Positions 17,247 to 25,477 are shown, counted from the stretch's first letter. The stretch: 64,000 bases of DNA from Candidatus Chlorohelix allophototropha (GCF_030389965.1 NZ_CP128401.1:1-64000); one strand, 5' to 3'. The notes: generated by a model not told the origin, from the letters alone. Translations and numbers: made by a program.

Positions 17247-18750
17247 GTAACAGTTCAGACCAAAAGCTTGGGAAGGGGAGGTTGCCCACAAAAAGTGTCA
17301 AGGAGCGCAACCAACAAGTTTTCACCTTGCTTTTTCATGGTGGAAAGGTAGCCTCTTATCCGACAAAAGAAGCTGGCACCTTCCTGGCTGCGAAAACAAC
17401 CTGAAACCTTTTGTTGCACTTTAACCATCCGAATATCACGCTCGGCCAGATTGTTATCAAAAGGCACATCAAAACGGTAGGCAAACAGCAGCACTTGATG
17501 ACGCTGTTTATCCAGCCGATCCAGTAAGTTCTTAGGCTTGCTCTGCCGGGGCTTGCCCCGTTTTCCACAAGGCCAACCACCCTGGGGAGGAGGATTAGCT
17601 GCCAGACCCTGTGCGATCAATTGCTGGTAGCGCTCTTCGAAATGCGCTAACCGTGCACTGCTTAAACTGGTTTCAGACCTAGCCCTGGCGACTTCCACTT
17701 CTTCTTTCAAGTCCACAAGAAGGGTGGTGAACTCAGCCGCCCACGCCTGCTTGAGTTGTTCGTAGACAAAAGCAAGTTCCCTGAGATGATGGGCGTTACA
17801 CAGACCGTGGGTACAGGCATAGCGCAGATAGTTAGACCAACCATCGTGGATCGCTGCGCCCTGGAAAGCCGGTAAAATCCCAATCTCGTCTGTGGCTTTA
17901 CTACCTCGCCGTAAATGGTGAGCATAGTGGGTTAAATGTGGTGTGCTGGCTACGTGCAACCAGTGGCGCTTGCCTTCTACGTACAACCCGGTTTCATCGC
18001 AATGTAACACTTTGACCTGGGTAAGCGCTGTCTTGATGGTTTTTTCTGGCTCAGCCAATTGCTCGTAGCACTCCGCTATCATATTGACCAAACTGCCGGG
18101 TGAAAGACTTTCGCTGTAGATTTCATTAAGTAGCTCGCACACCCGGGCATAAGGCAGCAGTTGATAAGTGATCAGGTAAACTGCCAGAGCCCGAAACCCA
18201 GGTCCGTATTGCACCCAATTCTTGACGGACTGCGGGAATTTGGCTTTGGTAACAGTCTGACAAGTAGGACACTTTTTGCTGTAAGTGCGGTGTTCGGTGA
18301 CGTGCAGTTTGAGTTGAGTAGGCAGCTCAAAAACCTGACGAGGCTCGAAGTGAGGTAGCGCTGCTTCTTTGGTTAAGTCAGTCTGGCACTTTTCACAGGT
18401 GGTGGGCAGATGCGCAATCACTGTATCCGGGTTTTCGCTTTGTTTAAGAGCCTGACCCTCGTGACCAGGTTGACCACCCGGTTTCTTACCGCTGGATTTG
18501 CGCAAGCTGCGTTTTTTGGGCGAGCGCTTAAACCCGTCGGAAGAAGGCGGTTTGGAAGAATTATGGCTATCTTGAGAGAGCCGGGCTTCAAGGGTTTGAA
18601 TACGTTCTATCAGTTGGGCAATCAAAGCTGCCTGTGAAGCGGCTTTAGCTTCAAGTTGGGCGTAATCGTTTTGAAGTTGGGCTAATTGCTCTTCTAATGT
18701 CATTTTATTAGTCTACCAGCCTCGTCAACTGACCCTGGCTGAATTGTTAC
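17247..18750 (-). mobile_element. IS66-family insertion sequence, copy 1 (complete)
   Basis: A 1504-bp element with imperfect terminal repeats GTAACAGTTCAG and CTGAATTGTTAC, flanked by a perfect 8-bp target duplication AAATTGAA (17239-17246 and 18751-18758). An 8-bp duplication and GTAA ends are typical of IS66. It encodes only the large transposase; the accessory TnpB-type genes of classical IS66 are absent. Confidence 0.95.
17255..18703 (-). CDS. IS66-family transposase
   Basis: A 482-residue DDE transposase. The N-terminus is a Leu-zipper-like helix (about 1-45), then a basic Gly-rich segment (KKPGGQPGHEG) and a zinc-binding part with CEKC and CPTC. The catalytic core has Asp in HCDETGLYV, Asp in IHDGWSNY and Glu in [10 protein letters not shown]. 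It appears intact. It is almost identical to the interrupted copy at 28132-32281 except in the first 30 residues, where the two differ strongly. Confidence 0.95.
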   Translation of the reverse strand: MTLEEQLAQLQNDYAQLEAKAASQAALIAQLIERIQTLEARLSQDSHNSSKPPSSDGFKRSPKKRSLRKSSGKKPGGQPGHEGQALKQSENPDTVIAHLPTTCEKCQTDLTKEAALPHFEPRQVFELPTQLKLHVTEHRTYSKKCPTCQTVTKAKFPQSVKNWVQYGPGFRALAVYLITYQLLPYARVCELLNEIYSESLSPGSLVNMIAECYEQLAEPEKTIKTALTQVKVLHCDETGLYVEGKRHWLHVASTPHLTHYAHHLRRGSKATDEIGILPAFQGAAIHDGWSNYLRYACTHGLCNAHHLRELAFVYEQLKQAWAAEFTTLLVDLKEEVEVARARSETSLSSARLAHFEERYQQLIAQGLAANPPPQGGWPCGKRGKPRQSKPKNLLDRLDKQRHQVLLFAYRFDVPFDNNLAERDIRMVKVQQKVSGCFRSQEGASFFCRIRGYLSTMKKQGENLLVALLDTFCGQPPLPKLLV

Positions 18751-18827
18751 AAATTGAAAACGATTTTAAGAATTTCGCCAGAGCTTTGGAGGAAATTAAC
18801 CGTGACTTTTCAGCCTGAGATATTCCC

Positions 18828-18851
18828 GAAGAGGTTTTAGGCTACCTCTTC
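18828..18851 (+). terminator. Hairpin after the split gene
   Basis: A perfect 8-bp stem GAAGAGGT/ACCTCTTC with an 8-base loop begins 10 bases after the stop codon of the interrupted gene. There is no T run, so it may be a weak terminator or a transcript-stabilising hairpin. Confidence 0.4.
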
Positions 18852-18955
18852 AGCATAGCCTAGGTGGAAGAAGGCGACGGCAGCGCTTTGGCTGAAAGAG
18901 GCGGTGCCGCCGTTTCTCCAGCGCTGTAGCAAACTGAAAGCGTTTTGTTCTTCAA

Positions 18956-19064
18956 TATTCAAACTTTTACCGACACTTTCCGTCGCCGATAAAAGCGGTG
19001 GATATTTTTATCTCCAATCGACCTATTTTTTGTGCAACTACCCTAAGATAGGAGCGTAACCAAA
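18956..19064 (+). promoter_or_regulatory. Conserved structured upstream element, copy 2
   Basis: This repeats the element at 16590-16694: CTTTTACCGACACTTTCCGT, then a 7-pair hairpin CCGTCGC/GCGGTGG (two G-T pairs), a T-rich stretch, then ACTACCCTAAGATA and CGTAACCAAA. The stem sequence differs from copy 1 but pairing is kept. It lies 85 bases before the small membrane-protein gene. A partial match (TTTTTAGTGACACTTTCCC) is found at 12327-12346, before the PP2C gene. Confidence 0.6.
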
Positions 19065-19148
19065 GTCATCCAACCAGTGGGAATAAGCATTGCCGGGGCG
19101 AGCACTGAGCCGCCTCTCTAACCCTTATAACATAGAAAGAGGCTTGAT

Positions 19149-19364
19149 ATGGAAATCATCTCCCGGATTATTGAGAACATGCCCCGTATCGTGGAAGCCT
19201 TAAAACCATTATTCGATAGTCCTATTGGTTGGTTACTGCTGTTAGTGGTTATTACGGTAGTGTTGGCAGTGCTCAGCCTGATAAAAAGAATTCTGGGACT
19301 ACTGCTGTGGCCATTGCGTCGTCGCCGTCGAAATCGTCGTCCTGTGATTTATTTCGACTGGTAA
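19149..19364 (+). CDS. Small single-span membrane protein with Arg-rich tail
   Basis: A 71-residue protein with one hydrophobic segment (about SPIGWLLLLVVITVVLAVLS) and a very basic tail (RRRRRNRR), giving an inside-positive C-terminus. AAGAGG precedes the ATG. It is a paralog of the gene at 11899-12150. The upstream element is shared with the split gene at 16758, so the two were probably co-regulated. The function is unknown. Confidence 0.7.
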   Translation: MEIISRIIENMPRIVEALKPLFDSPIGWLLLLVVITVVLAVLSLIKRILGLLLWPLRRRRRNRRPVIYFDW

Positions 19365-19917
19365 TATCTAATAGACCGGGAGGGCTTTACCCTCCCGGAG
19401 TAGCAAGCTATACAGACTGAATCGGTAGGGATTTATTTAGGAAAACAGGATCGACCATAGGCTGGATACGAGATAGCAAAGGGCAATGGGCTTATGAAGA
19501 GAAGGTTTCGATGATTTTCAAACAGACGAACAAATAGTTCTACCCCCGCTTCTTAATTACTAAAACCTGCGTTGGAAATTACTCTCCTATTAGCATCTTT
19601 CTGGGAAACTTTGGCAACCATTGGTAAACCTTGCTAAGGTGGTCCTTATGCCAAGCGTAGGCTTGAAGGAAGCCGAAATAACCTCAGTTGTTCTTGACCT
19701 CTGAAAGTTTTACCTCCACCAAGTTACCATTAAACCCAAAAGGCTGATTAGTGTAACAATATAGGCTGCAATGTAGTGCCTTATCATATGTTATGTCAAG
19801 TTAGTGTTAATTAAGCAAGTGGTGTAGCTTTTAGGTATTTGGGATAAGTTGGGTCCGGCGGGATAAGTGGACTGGACACGAATCTCATGTCTTGACAAAC
19901 TATTGATTACGGTTTAT
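19365..19917. other. Intergenic stretch between signalling island and partition locus
   Basis: About 550 bases with no supported gene. Its only clear feature is the strong hairpin at 19376-19398. The rest is AT-rich, with no repeat or frame of note. Confidence 0.6.
19376..19398 (+). terminator. Strong hairpin after the small membrane-protein gene
   Basis: A 9-bp perfect stem CCGGGAGGG/CCCTCCCGG with a 5-base loop lies 12 bases after the stop codon. It lacks a T run but its position suggests transcript termination or 3' protection. Confidence 0.55.
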
Positions 19918-19945
19918 TGTAATTGTTTTCGCGAAAACAATTACA
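19918..19945. promoter_or_regulatory. parS-like palindrome 1
   Basis: A perfect 28-bp palindrome centred on TTGTTTTCGCGAAAACAA, two bases beyond the stop codon of the Bro-N gene. Its 16-bp core TGTTTTCGCGAAAACA has the same architecture as chromosomal parS sites (TGTTTCACGTGAAACA in Bacillus). Two more copies lie at 20843 and 22873. Confidence 0.75.
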
Positions 19946-19946
19946 G

Positions 19947-20798
19947 CTATTTCCCCTCATCCTCATCAAAGAAAGAGAGTTGGCGGCGTTCAGGGTTTTC
20001 GGGCTGGCGCAGATAGTTTTCGCGACTGACAGCCGGGCGACCCAGCTTTTTCTCGATGGTTTTGCGCGCTTCGCCTGCCGCTTGCCCCGCTTCTTCGGTA
20101 TCCTGCTTCAAAGCGTTAAAGCCCATGCTATCACGATCCCGGTGCAGGGTAACTGCGGTGGCTTCCCCCAGTGAAATCAAAGCCAGTTCGATAGGACTCA
20201 TGTGGTCGCGCAGGTTGGCGCGTTCGGGTAGCGCCTTGTAATTTTTATGCACCTGTACCGTCATTTCAAAAGTGCCGTCATTTATCAGGTCTGTCAGAAT
20301 AGCGAATTGAGTGCCTTGCGCGCCTCGAAACTTCCATTCGTCAGTCAACTCGTTGCGTACCATATCTGCCCGCACGCGTTGCTCAATCCACTCATCGCTG
20401 TAGCCTTTGCGACGGTAGTTATCGCGCACGCGTTTGAGTGCCAGTTCCGGATATTCCAGCTCTGAATAACGCTCGTTACCAACTTTTGCCAGCCATAGCT
20501 TGAAAGGTTCGGCTTTGGGCGAGGGTATGGACTGGATAAGGCGCAAAACGGTTTCGCGACTGGCGCAATCGGTTTCACGCAACTTGCCATCAGTAGATTT
20601 AAGGCGTAGTGGCTCCAGTTGCGTCATCGCTTCGTTAAAACCCTCGTCTTTTATGCGCTTTTTGAGATTAGACCAGTATTGGCGCGGGTTACCGGAGTCT
20701 GCCAACACGCCCACCACATCCACCACGCTATAAAACCACTCGTTGCGATGCCAAATGCGCCTGATAACCACCCCAAAGTTTTCTATGTCCTTACCCAT
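19947..20798 (-). CDS. Bro-N / DinD-like antirepressor-type protein
   Basis: A 283-residue protein. Residues about 5-110 resemble a Bro-N domain (IRRIWHRNEWFYSVVDVVGV, then the NPRQYWSNLKKR motif common in BRO proteins). The C-terminal half (NLRDHMSPIELALISLGEAT and ARKTIEKKLGRPAVSRENYL) matches DinD-type proteins. Such proteins are frequent in phages and plasmids, and in E. coli DinD is LexA-controlled. It lies downstream of parB on the same strand, between two parS-like palindromes, which suggests it belongs to the same replicon module. No SOS box was identified. Confidence 0.8.
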   Translation of the reverse strand: MGKDIENFGVVIRRIWHRNEWFYSVVDVVGVLADSGNPRQYWSNLKKRIKDEGFNEAMTQLEPLRLKSTDGKLRETDCASRETVLRLIQSIPSPKAEPFKLWLAKVGNERYSELEYPELALKRVRDNYRRKGYSDEWIEQRVRADMVRNELTDEWKFRGAQGTQFAILTDLINDGTFEMTVQVHKNYKALPERANLRDHMSPIELALISLGEATAVTLHRDRDSMGFNALKQDTEEAGQAAGEARKTIEKKLGRPAVSRENYLRQPENPERRQLSFFDEDEGK

Positions 20799-20842
20799 AA
20801 TCTATGCCTCCAACCGTAATCAAAATGATTACGGTTCATTGA

Positions 20843-20864
20843 AATTGTTTTCGCGAAAACAATT
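20843..20864. promoter_or_regulatory. parS-like palindrome 2
   Basis: A perfect 22-bp palindrome with the same 18-bp core as copies 1 and 3. It overlaps the stop codon of parB and precedes the Bro-N gene. Copies 1 and 2 also share an ATTACGGTT-type preceding sequence. Confidence 0.75.
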
Positions 20865-21750
20865 ACTTGCCGTTTTCGAAGTGTGCTCGCAGCGATTCTA
20901 CCAGCTTGAAAAGCTCTTGCAAAGCCTCGCGCTCCTCTGCCCCGATTGTTTCACGTTGCGCCAGCTTCTCGGTGTACTGGTGCAGACCGCGCACCGCCGT
21001 TTGAAGTCCTTTAATATTCGGTTGAAGCGGCTCTCTTTTCTCGCGCAAGCGGCGAGGAGGCGAACTTTCGCGCCGGATGGCGGTAATATCGTCGGCGGTG
21101 AGTTTGCCCTGTAGCAAGCCCTCGATTAGGTCGGAGCGTTGCCCCTCATCCTCGATTTTCACCAGCGTTGATACCGCCCTGAGCGAATCAGGCTTTGCCT
21201 GCGCCAACGCTTGCACATCCTCGGGGGCGCGGATCAGGCGCAACCTGTTTTCCACGTAGCCTCTGGCTTTGCCGATGGCGCGGGCTATCTGCTCGTGGGT
21301 AAAGCCGAGCTTTTCGCTCATCACTGCAAAGATGCGCCCTTCTTCTAGAGGGGTCAGGTCTTCGCGCTGAATGTTCTCAGTTATGGCGATCGCGACCATC
21401 TCCTCATCCAGCAACTCTTTTATCACCACCGGGATTCTTTTCAGGTTTGCTTTTCGGGAGGCTTCGCGCCGCCGATGTCCTGCCGCAAGCTGGAAATAGC
21501 CTGCCCGTTCGGGATGCGGACGCGCCACCAACGCACCTAAAAACCCCTGCGACTGTATAACGCTCACCAGTTCTTCCAGCGCATCGGGGTTGACAGTCAG
21601 GCGGGGCTGATAGGGATTATCCAGCAAACGCTCGATTTCAACCGCTTGCGCCTGCTCAATTTCGTTGGAAGCCGCCTCAAACATACCGGATTTGATTTCG
21701 CTGCCCCGGCTGAGAAAATCCAGCGAGATTGCTTTTTGCTTACGCGCCAT
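20863..21750 (-). CDS. parB: ParB-family partition protein
   Basis: A 295-residue ParB. The N-terminal CTPase/ParB domain carries AAGHRRREASRKANL (the GxRR motif), followed by TENIQREDLTPLEEG and a helix-turn-helix (HEQIARAIGKARGYVENRLRLI region) for parS binding. The C-terminal part is helical and likely dimerises. It starts 3 bases after parA stops, so the two are translationally linked. The parS-like palindrome at 20843 overlaps its stop codon. Confidence 0.92.
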   Translation of the reverse strand: MARKQKAISLDFLSRGSEIKSGMFEAASNEIEQAQAVEIERLLDNPYQPRLTVNPDALEELVSVIQSQGFLGALVARPHPERAGYFQLAAGHRRREASRKANLKRIPVVIKELLDEEMVAIAITENIQREDLTPLEEGRIFAVMSEKLGFTHEQIARAIGKARGYVENRLRLIRAPEDVQALAQAKPDSLRAVSTLVKIEDEGQRSDLIEGLLQGKLTADDITAIRRESSPPRRLREKREPLQPNIKGLQTAVRGLHQYTEKLAQRETIGAEEREALQELFKLVESLRAHFENGK

Positions 21751-21753
21751 GAA

Positions 21754-22776
21754 TTATGCTTCCTCTCCACGTTCCTTGCGCCCTGAATCGAGCATCTCAA
21801 TTTTGTCCAGCCCGTTGCCGCCCACTACCTGTAAAATTTCGTTCAGCAATTGCCGGAAAGTTTCGGTCTGCTCACTGCGGGGCGAGATGGCAGCCACCAC
21901 TGTGCGTTGGTTCGCTGCTTCCGCAAACTGCACGCTGCGTTTGACCACCGTATTGAAAGAGCGGATACCGCGTTGTCCCAATGCTTGCCGCAAAGCCTCG
22001 CCCATGGTGCGCGCCGCGTTATTCTGCTGCACCATCATTGCCACCGCTCCGGCGATTTGCAAACGCGGATTGGCTTCGGCGCGTGCCTCGTCAATCCTTT
22101 CTAATAGAAGTTGCAAGCCTTTTACCGAGAGCATTTCCAGTTGGGTTGGAATCACCACATAGTCGGCTGCATACAGCGCATTCACTGTCAGGCTGTTCAA
22201 GCTCGGTCCGCTGTCCAGCAAAATATAGTCGTAATTCTGACGAACCTTTTTCAGCACATTCGAAAGGCGTGTACCCCATGTAGGCTTGCTGGATAACTCG
22301 CGGTCTGAGTTTGAGGCGACAATATTGTTGGGGGCGAGGTCGGGCCCGAAAGAGGTTTTTAGAATAACCTTTGTTATATCGAATTCGCGTTCGCCCGCCA
22401 TCGCATCGTAAATGGTGAGCGGGAGCGTATCGGGGTCATGTCCCAGCGTGAAGGTGAGATGCCCTTGTGGATCGAGATCGACCAGCAAAACCTTCAAGTT
22501 CATCTGCCATAAAAGCACGCCCAGATTGGCGGTGGCAGTGGTCTTGCCCACTCCACCCTTTTGATTGGCAAGGGCGATTATAATTGCCCCCTCGGTTTTG
22601 GCACGCCCCGCGCTGGCGATAAACGCCGTCAAATCGGCATCGCTGACCCTGTAATGACCACCAGCTGTAGCGGTGGCAGGCAGAATCCCCTCGCGGATGT
22701 AGCGCGCTACTGTTCCGGTATCCACCCCTAACCTTTCGGCTACTTCGGCGGTCTTAAGCAATTTCCCGCTATTCAA
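21754..22776 (-). CDS. parA: ParA-family ATPase with N-terminal MerR-type HTH
   Basis: A 340-residue protein. Residues 5-55 are a MerR/excisionase-like helix-turn-helix (LKTAEVAERLGVDTGTVARY). From about 63 on it is a Walker-type ParA with deviant Walker A KGGVGKTT at 73-80, then VDLDPQGHLTF and the DSGPSLN motif. The TTG start at 22776 follows AGGAGA; the upstream ATG is out of frame. ParA moves ParB-parS complexes; plasmid and secondary-chromosome ParAs often carry an HTH for autoregulation. An inverted-repeat operator overlaps its promoter. Confidence 0.92.
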   Translation of the reverse strand: MNSGKLLKTAEVAERLGVDTGTVARYIREGILPATATAGGHYRVSDADLTAFIASAGRAKTEGAIIIALANQKGGVGKTTATANLGVLLWQMNLKVLLVDLDPQGHLTFTLGHDPDTLPLTIYDAMAGEREFDITKVILKTSFGPDLAPNNIVASNSDRELSSKPTWGTRLSNVLKKVRQNYDYILLDSGPSLNSLTVNALYAADYVVIPTQLEMLSVKGLQLLLERIDEARAEANPRLQIAGAVAMMVQQNNAARTMGEALRQALGQRGIRSFNTVVKRSVQFAEAANQRTVVAAISPRSEQTETFRQLLNEILQVVGGNGLDKIEMLDSGRKERGEEA

Positions 22777-22802
22777 AACATATTCTCCTGTGCGATATAT
22801 AG

Positions 22803-22852
22803 AATTTGAGTGATTTCTATTAGTTTTACCATAAAATCGCTCAAATTGTCAA
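22803..22852 (-). promoter_or_regulatory. parA promoter with overlapping inverted-repeat operator
   Basis: On the minus strand TTGACA (22852-22847) is followed after about 17-18 bases by a weak TAAAAC-like -10. The inverted repeat AATTTGAGTGATTT (22803-22816) / AAATCGCTCAAATT (22834-22847), matching at 13 of 14 positions, brackets that promoter. This fits autorepression by the HTH of ParA. Confidence 0.55.
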
Positions 22853-22872
22853 TACCTGACATCAAGATCATG

Positions 22873-22896
22873 AAATTGTTTTCGCGAAAACAATTT
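22873..22896. promoter_or_regulatory. parS-like palindrome 3
   Basis: A perfect 24-bp palindrome with the same core, about 97 bases upstream of the parA start, just outside the promoter and operator. Confidence 0.75.
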
Positions 22897-23013
22897 TAGC
22901 TATCAACTAAAGCAAGGGGCTATAGCCATTGCGGATTGTAGGTTTCAACCCTGCGATTTATAATAAGCTCTCTTATTAATCTAATTTTAATGATTTGCCG
23001 GAAAGGAATAAAA

Positions 23014-23889
23014 ATGCTTTTTACAACCGCAGACCTGAAGAATTGCCCGGCTTGTGGGCGTTTACAACCACTAGATACGAGCTTTTGCCGCTGTGGCGGA
23101 GATTATCTAGATTCACCGGGTGGTTACCCACCACAGGGAGGCGCGCCCGACCCTTTCGGTTATCAAATGTACCGTCATCAGGATGCGGGATGGACAAACG
23201 GCACTCAGTCCAACGGCGTGGATATGCGCGAAACAAGGGTGGGCAATACCCTCGTGCGAATAGCCGGTAACATTGTGCCGCAAGTAGAGGTGGCTCTTTC
23301 TCCGGGCGATGCGGTTTATTTTGAGCATCATATCCTGCTTTGGAAACACCCACAGGTAAATATCGACATCAAGCCCTTAAAAGGTGCCCTTAAACGGATG
23401 ATGGCAGGGATGCAAATCTTTGTAACTCAAGCCACCGGACCGGGTTCGATTGCCTTCAGCCGAGATGATGCGGGCGAAATTATCCCGATCCATATCCGTC
23501 CCGGCGAAGAACTGCATGTACGGGAGCATCAGTTTCTGGCAGCGACCAGTTCCATTGATTACAGCTTTTTCCGGGTTAAAGGTGTAGCTAATATCCTATT
23601 TGGTGGCACAGGCTTCTGGATAGACCGTTTCGTTGCACCTCAACAACCGGGGTTACTGTTGTTGCATGGCTACGGGAATGTGTACGAAGTAATGTTGCGC
23701 CCCGGCGAAGCGATTGATGTTGAACCGGGCGGGTTTTTGTACAAGGATGCCAGCGTGCAGATGACCACCGTTTCGCAACGATTATCGACCGGGTTTCTAG
23801 GCGGGTTTAACCTGTTTATGAACCGCTTTGTGGGACCGGGACGTGTAGGCATTCAGACAATGTACGTCCATTTGCCAACCGCTGAGTAG
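23014..23889 (+). CDS. AIM24-family (TIGR00266/DUF124) protein with zinc ribbon
   Basis: A 291-residue protein. The ATG at 23014, 7 bases after AAAGGA, is preferred to the one at 22990. Residues about 11-30 hold a zinc-ribbon-like pair (CPACG and CRCGG). A Pro/Gly linker follows, then the Gly-rich beta-repeat AIM24 domain (about 70-290) with LSPGDAVYFEHH, GPGSIAFSRD and a final GPGRVGIQTM. The family's role in bacteria is poorly defined. It stands alone between the par locus and a long non-coding stretch. Confidence 0.85.
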   Translation: MLFTTADLKNCPACGRLQPLDTSFCRCGGDYLDSPGGYPPQGGAPDPFGYQMYRHQDAGWTNGTQSNGVDMRETRVGNTLVRIAGNIVPQVEVALSPGDAVYFEHHILLWKHPQVNIDIKPLKGALKRMMAGMQIFVTQATGPGSIAFSRDDAGEIIPIHIRPGEELHVREHQFLAATSSIDYSFFRVKGVANILFGGTGFWIDRFVAPQQPGLLLLHGYGNVYEVMLRPGEAIDVEPGGFLYKDASVQMTTVSQRLSTGFLGGFNLFMNRFVGPGRVGIQTMYVHLPTAE

Positions 23890-24550
23890 GGATCTCAAAT
23901 GCGTTGACACCATATTTTACCTATGTCTTCACTACCAATTGCCGAAAAACTGTACTTAAACCAATTTTGTCAGCCTCTAATGTGCTATTTTCGGTAAATG
24001 CTGATGAGGATATAGGTAAAAATGTGGGAAACAGCCGATTTTTACAAGCCGGCGATCTGCTTTTCTCCCACCAAACGGTCAAATTCAGTCCCGTCACTCG
24101 AATTCGGTGGTAAGGTGAGGCAAAGCCAGGGGTTGTTAGATAATCCGCAAACCCTTTATGCTTTGTGCCATCTCTGCTTCAAAGTTTTCAGCTACCACCA
24201 CATAATCCAAGTGGTTTTGCGTATATACCCGGCGCGATACCGCCAACTGTGCATAGCAATCTTTATTTCGGCACTATACATTCTCTGCCACAAAACGCAT
24301 AGCAATTCCTACAATTTCGAGAAATGAAAACTGCGTTGGAATAGCGATGGAGGTAACTTCCTGTTACGCAAATTGTTGTTATATTGAAATATGCCAACCT
24401 CTTGCAAATAGCCTGAATATACCCTGACCTATTCTTTCCCAACGCCTTGAGAAAGGCTGTACCACATCCAATCGCTAAACAATAATTCACCCGCTCTCTA
24501 TTTTACACGATTTGTGATCTTATTAACTATTAAAATAAGGTGAAAACCTC
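23890..24550. other. Non-coding stretch, possibly with a decayed gene
   Basis: No convincing gene. On the minus strand, 24141-24330 reads in pieces as RRVYTQNHLDYVVVAENF with internal stops, which looks like decayed coding sequence, but the family was not recognised. The rest shows nothing. Confidence 0.4.
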
Positions 24551-24579
24551 TTGACAACCAGAGCTCATTTCAGTACAAT
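24551..24579 (+). promoter_or_regulatory. Consensus sigma-70 promoter of a small RNA
   Basis: A perfect TTGACA at 24551-24556 and TACAAT at 24574-24579 are separated by 17 bases. The predicted transcript start is about 24586. No coding sequence of normal size follows before the terminator at 24730. Confidence 0.75.
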
Positions 24580-24585
24580 GGTTCT

Positions 24586-24760
24586 ACATGGCAAGGCATG
24601 ACAGGGCAAGGTATGGTTTTTCAGAAGATTGCCCAAGTTCACCTATCAGTAGATAGGACGCTTCTCTTTTGAAAAGATTACCGGATGGGCGCTTCCCTCA
24701 CAAAGGGTTATATCCCTAGTACGGTTTTGGAAAAAGTCGGGCTAATCCCCGGCTTTTTCT
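24586..24760 (+). ncRNA. Candidate structured small RNA, about 175 nt
   Basis: The transcript between the consensus promoter and the intrinsic terminator is rich in local hairpins: CCTATC/GATAGG, TCTTTTGAAAAGA, AGGG/CCCT, plus a direct repeat GCAAGGCATG/GCAAGGTATG near the 5' end. It is not 6S, SRP RNA, tmRNA or RNase P as far as I can recognise. An ATG at 24588 opens only a 22-codon frame without a ribosome site, so a leaderless microprotein is a weaker alternative. A conserved-structure search would decide. Confidence 0.55.
24730..24760 (+). terminator. Intrinsic terminator of the small RNA
   Basis: A 12-pair stem GAAAAAGTCGGG/CCCGGCTTTTTC (one G-T pair) with a 6-base loop, the 3' arm ending in a T run. 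It sits about 145 bases after the predicted start. Confidence 0.8.
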
Positions 24761-25015
24761 AATTCTCCGATATATTTTCCCTTCAGAACACCTGACCAAA
24801 ACTAAAAAGGAACAGCCGAGTTTACCCAACTGTCCTCTTCCTCTACCCGTTAGTAGCATCGGTCATCCAAGTTCGACCTTGTGGTGTAATACTGGTATCC
24901 CCCAAGCTATGCGGTAAAAAGCGAGCATTTGCATTCAAAACCCTGAATTATTACCCTAATATTGGGTCTTCAGTATTTGAGCGGGTGGCAGTCTGGTTTA
25001 ATCATAGCGCGCACC
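24761..25015. other. Intergenic stretch with a short unidentified remnant
   Basis: On the minus strand, 24849-24945 reads NANARFLPHSLGDTSITP and on to a stop after TDATNG, like the tail of a lost gene. Nothing else is visible. Confidence 0.3.
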
Positions 25016-25345
25016 TCAAGTAAGCGCCCAGGCTACCGGCAAATCCTCCCAACTGGTGGTGTAAGGCGGAGAAACCCGCCCCCGTTTCATCTGCCATTCC
25101 TGCCCTATCCCGGCAGACGCCAGCCGTAGCGTATTCCGTCCGTAACGCCGGTTCAGGCTATCCACCGTCACCATCAACCGCCCCTGCTGCTCGATTTGCG
25201 CTACTCCTTCCCCGAAATAGCTCAGTTGCACCCCCTGCTGCGACAAGCCCGTCACCAGCACTCCCGCCTTATGATAGCGATACCCCCCGCCCTATAAATC
25301 TTTTCCAGCCCCATGCAAGCATAATGCGTCAGTGCGGGCGTATAA
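25016..25345 (-). pseudogene. umuC: umuC remnant (C-terminal DUF4113 region of a Y-family polymerase)
   Basis: The open part ends LVTVDSLNRRYGRNTLRL-type sequence, then RGRVSPPYTTSWEDLPVA, the typical end of UmuC-type translesion polymerases. Upstream the characteristic GLEKIYRAG segment is present but in another frame; a run of G near 25290 appears to carry a one-base shift. Everything before that is missing, so this is a decayed fragment of about 100 codons out of about 420. Confidence 0.8.
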
Positions 25346-25477
25346 TTTCCTTACATTGTCAAGTATTTATAGGTTTATATATCTGACATTACGGGTATAT
25401 GTCAGGAATAATATTGGAGGGTGGCTAATTTTAATAAAATAATGTAATTACTCAGTAGACTGTGCAATAAGTCTTTA

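Larger units (their letters stand above)
16758..18818 (+). pseudogene. Membrane-anchored helical protein gene split by IS66
   Basis: The 5' part (16758-17246) encodes an N-terminal membrane segment (about LANFFLIGFLIPGTLSYLYL) and about 140 residues of helix and coiled coil. It runs into the IS66 element at 17247. After the element, frame is regained at the duplicated target sequence and continues NDFKNFARALEEINRDFSA to a stop at 18816-18818. The intact protein would have had roughly 180 residues. No family is recognised. The read-through frame into the IS adds about 35 foreign residues. The original product was probably a LemA-like or stand-alone scaffolding protein of this signalling island, but that is a guess. 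Confidence 0.8.
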
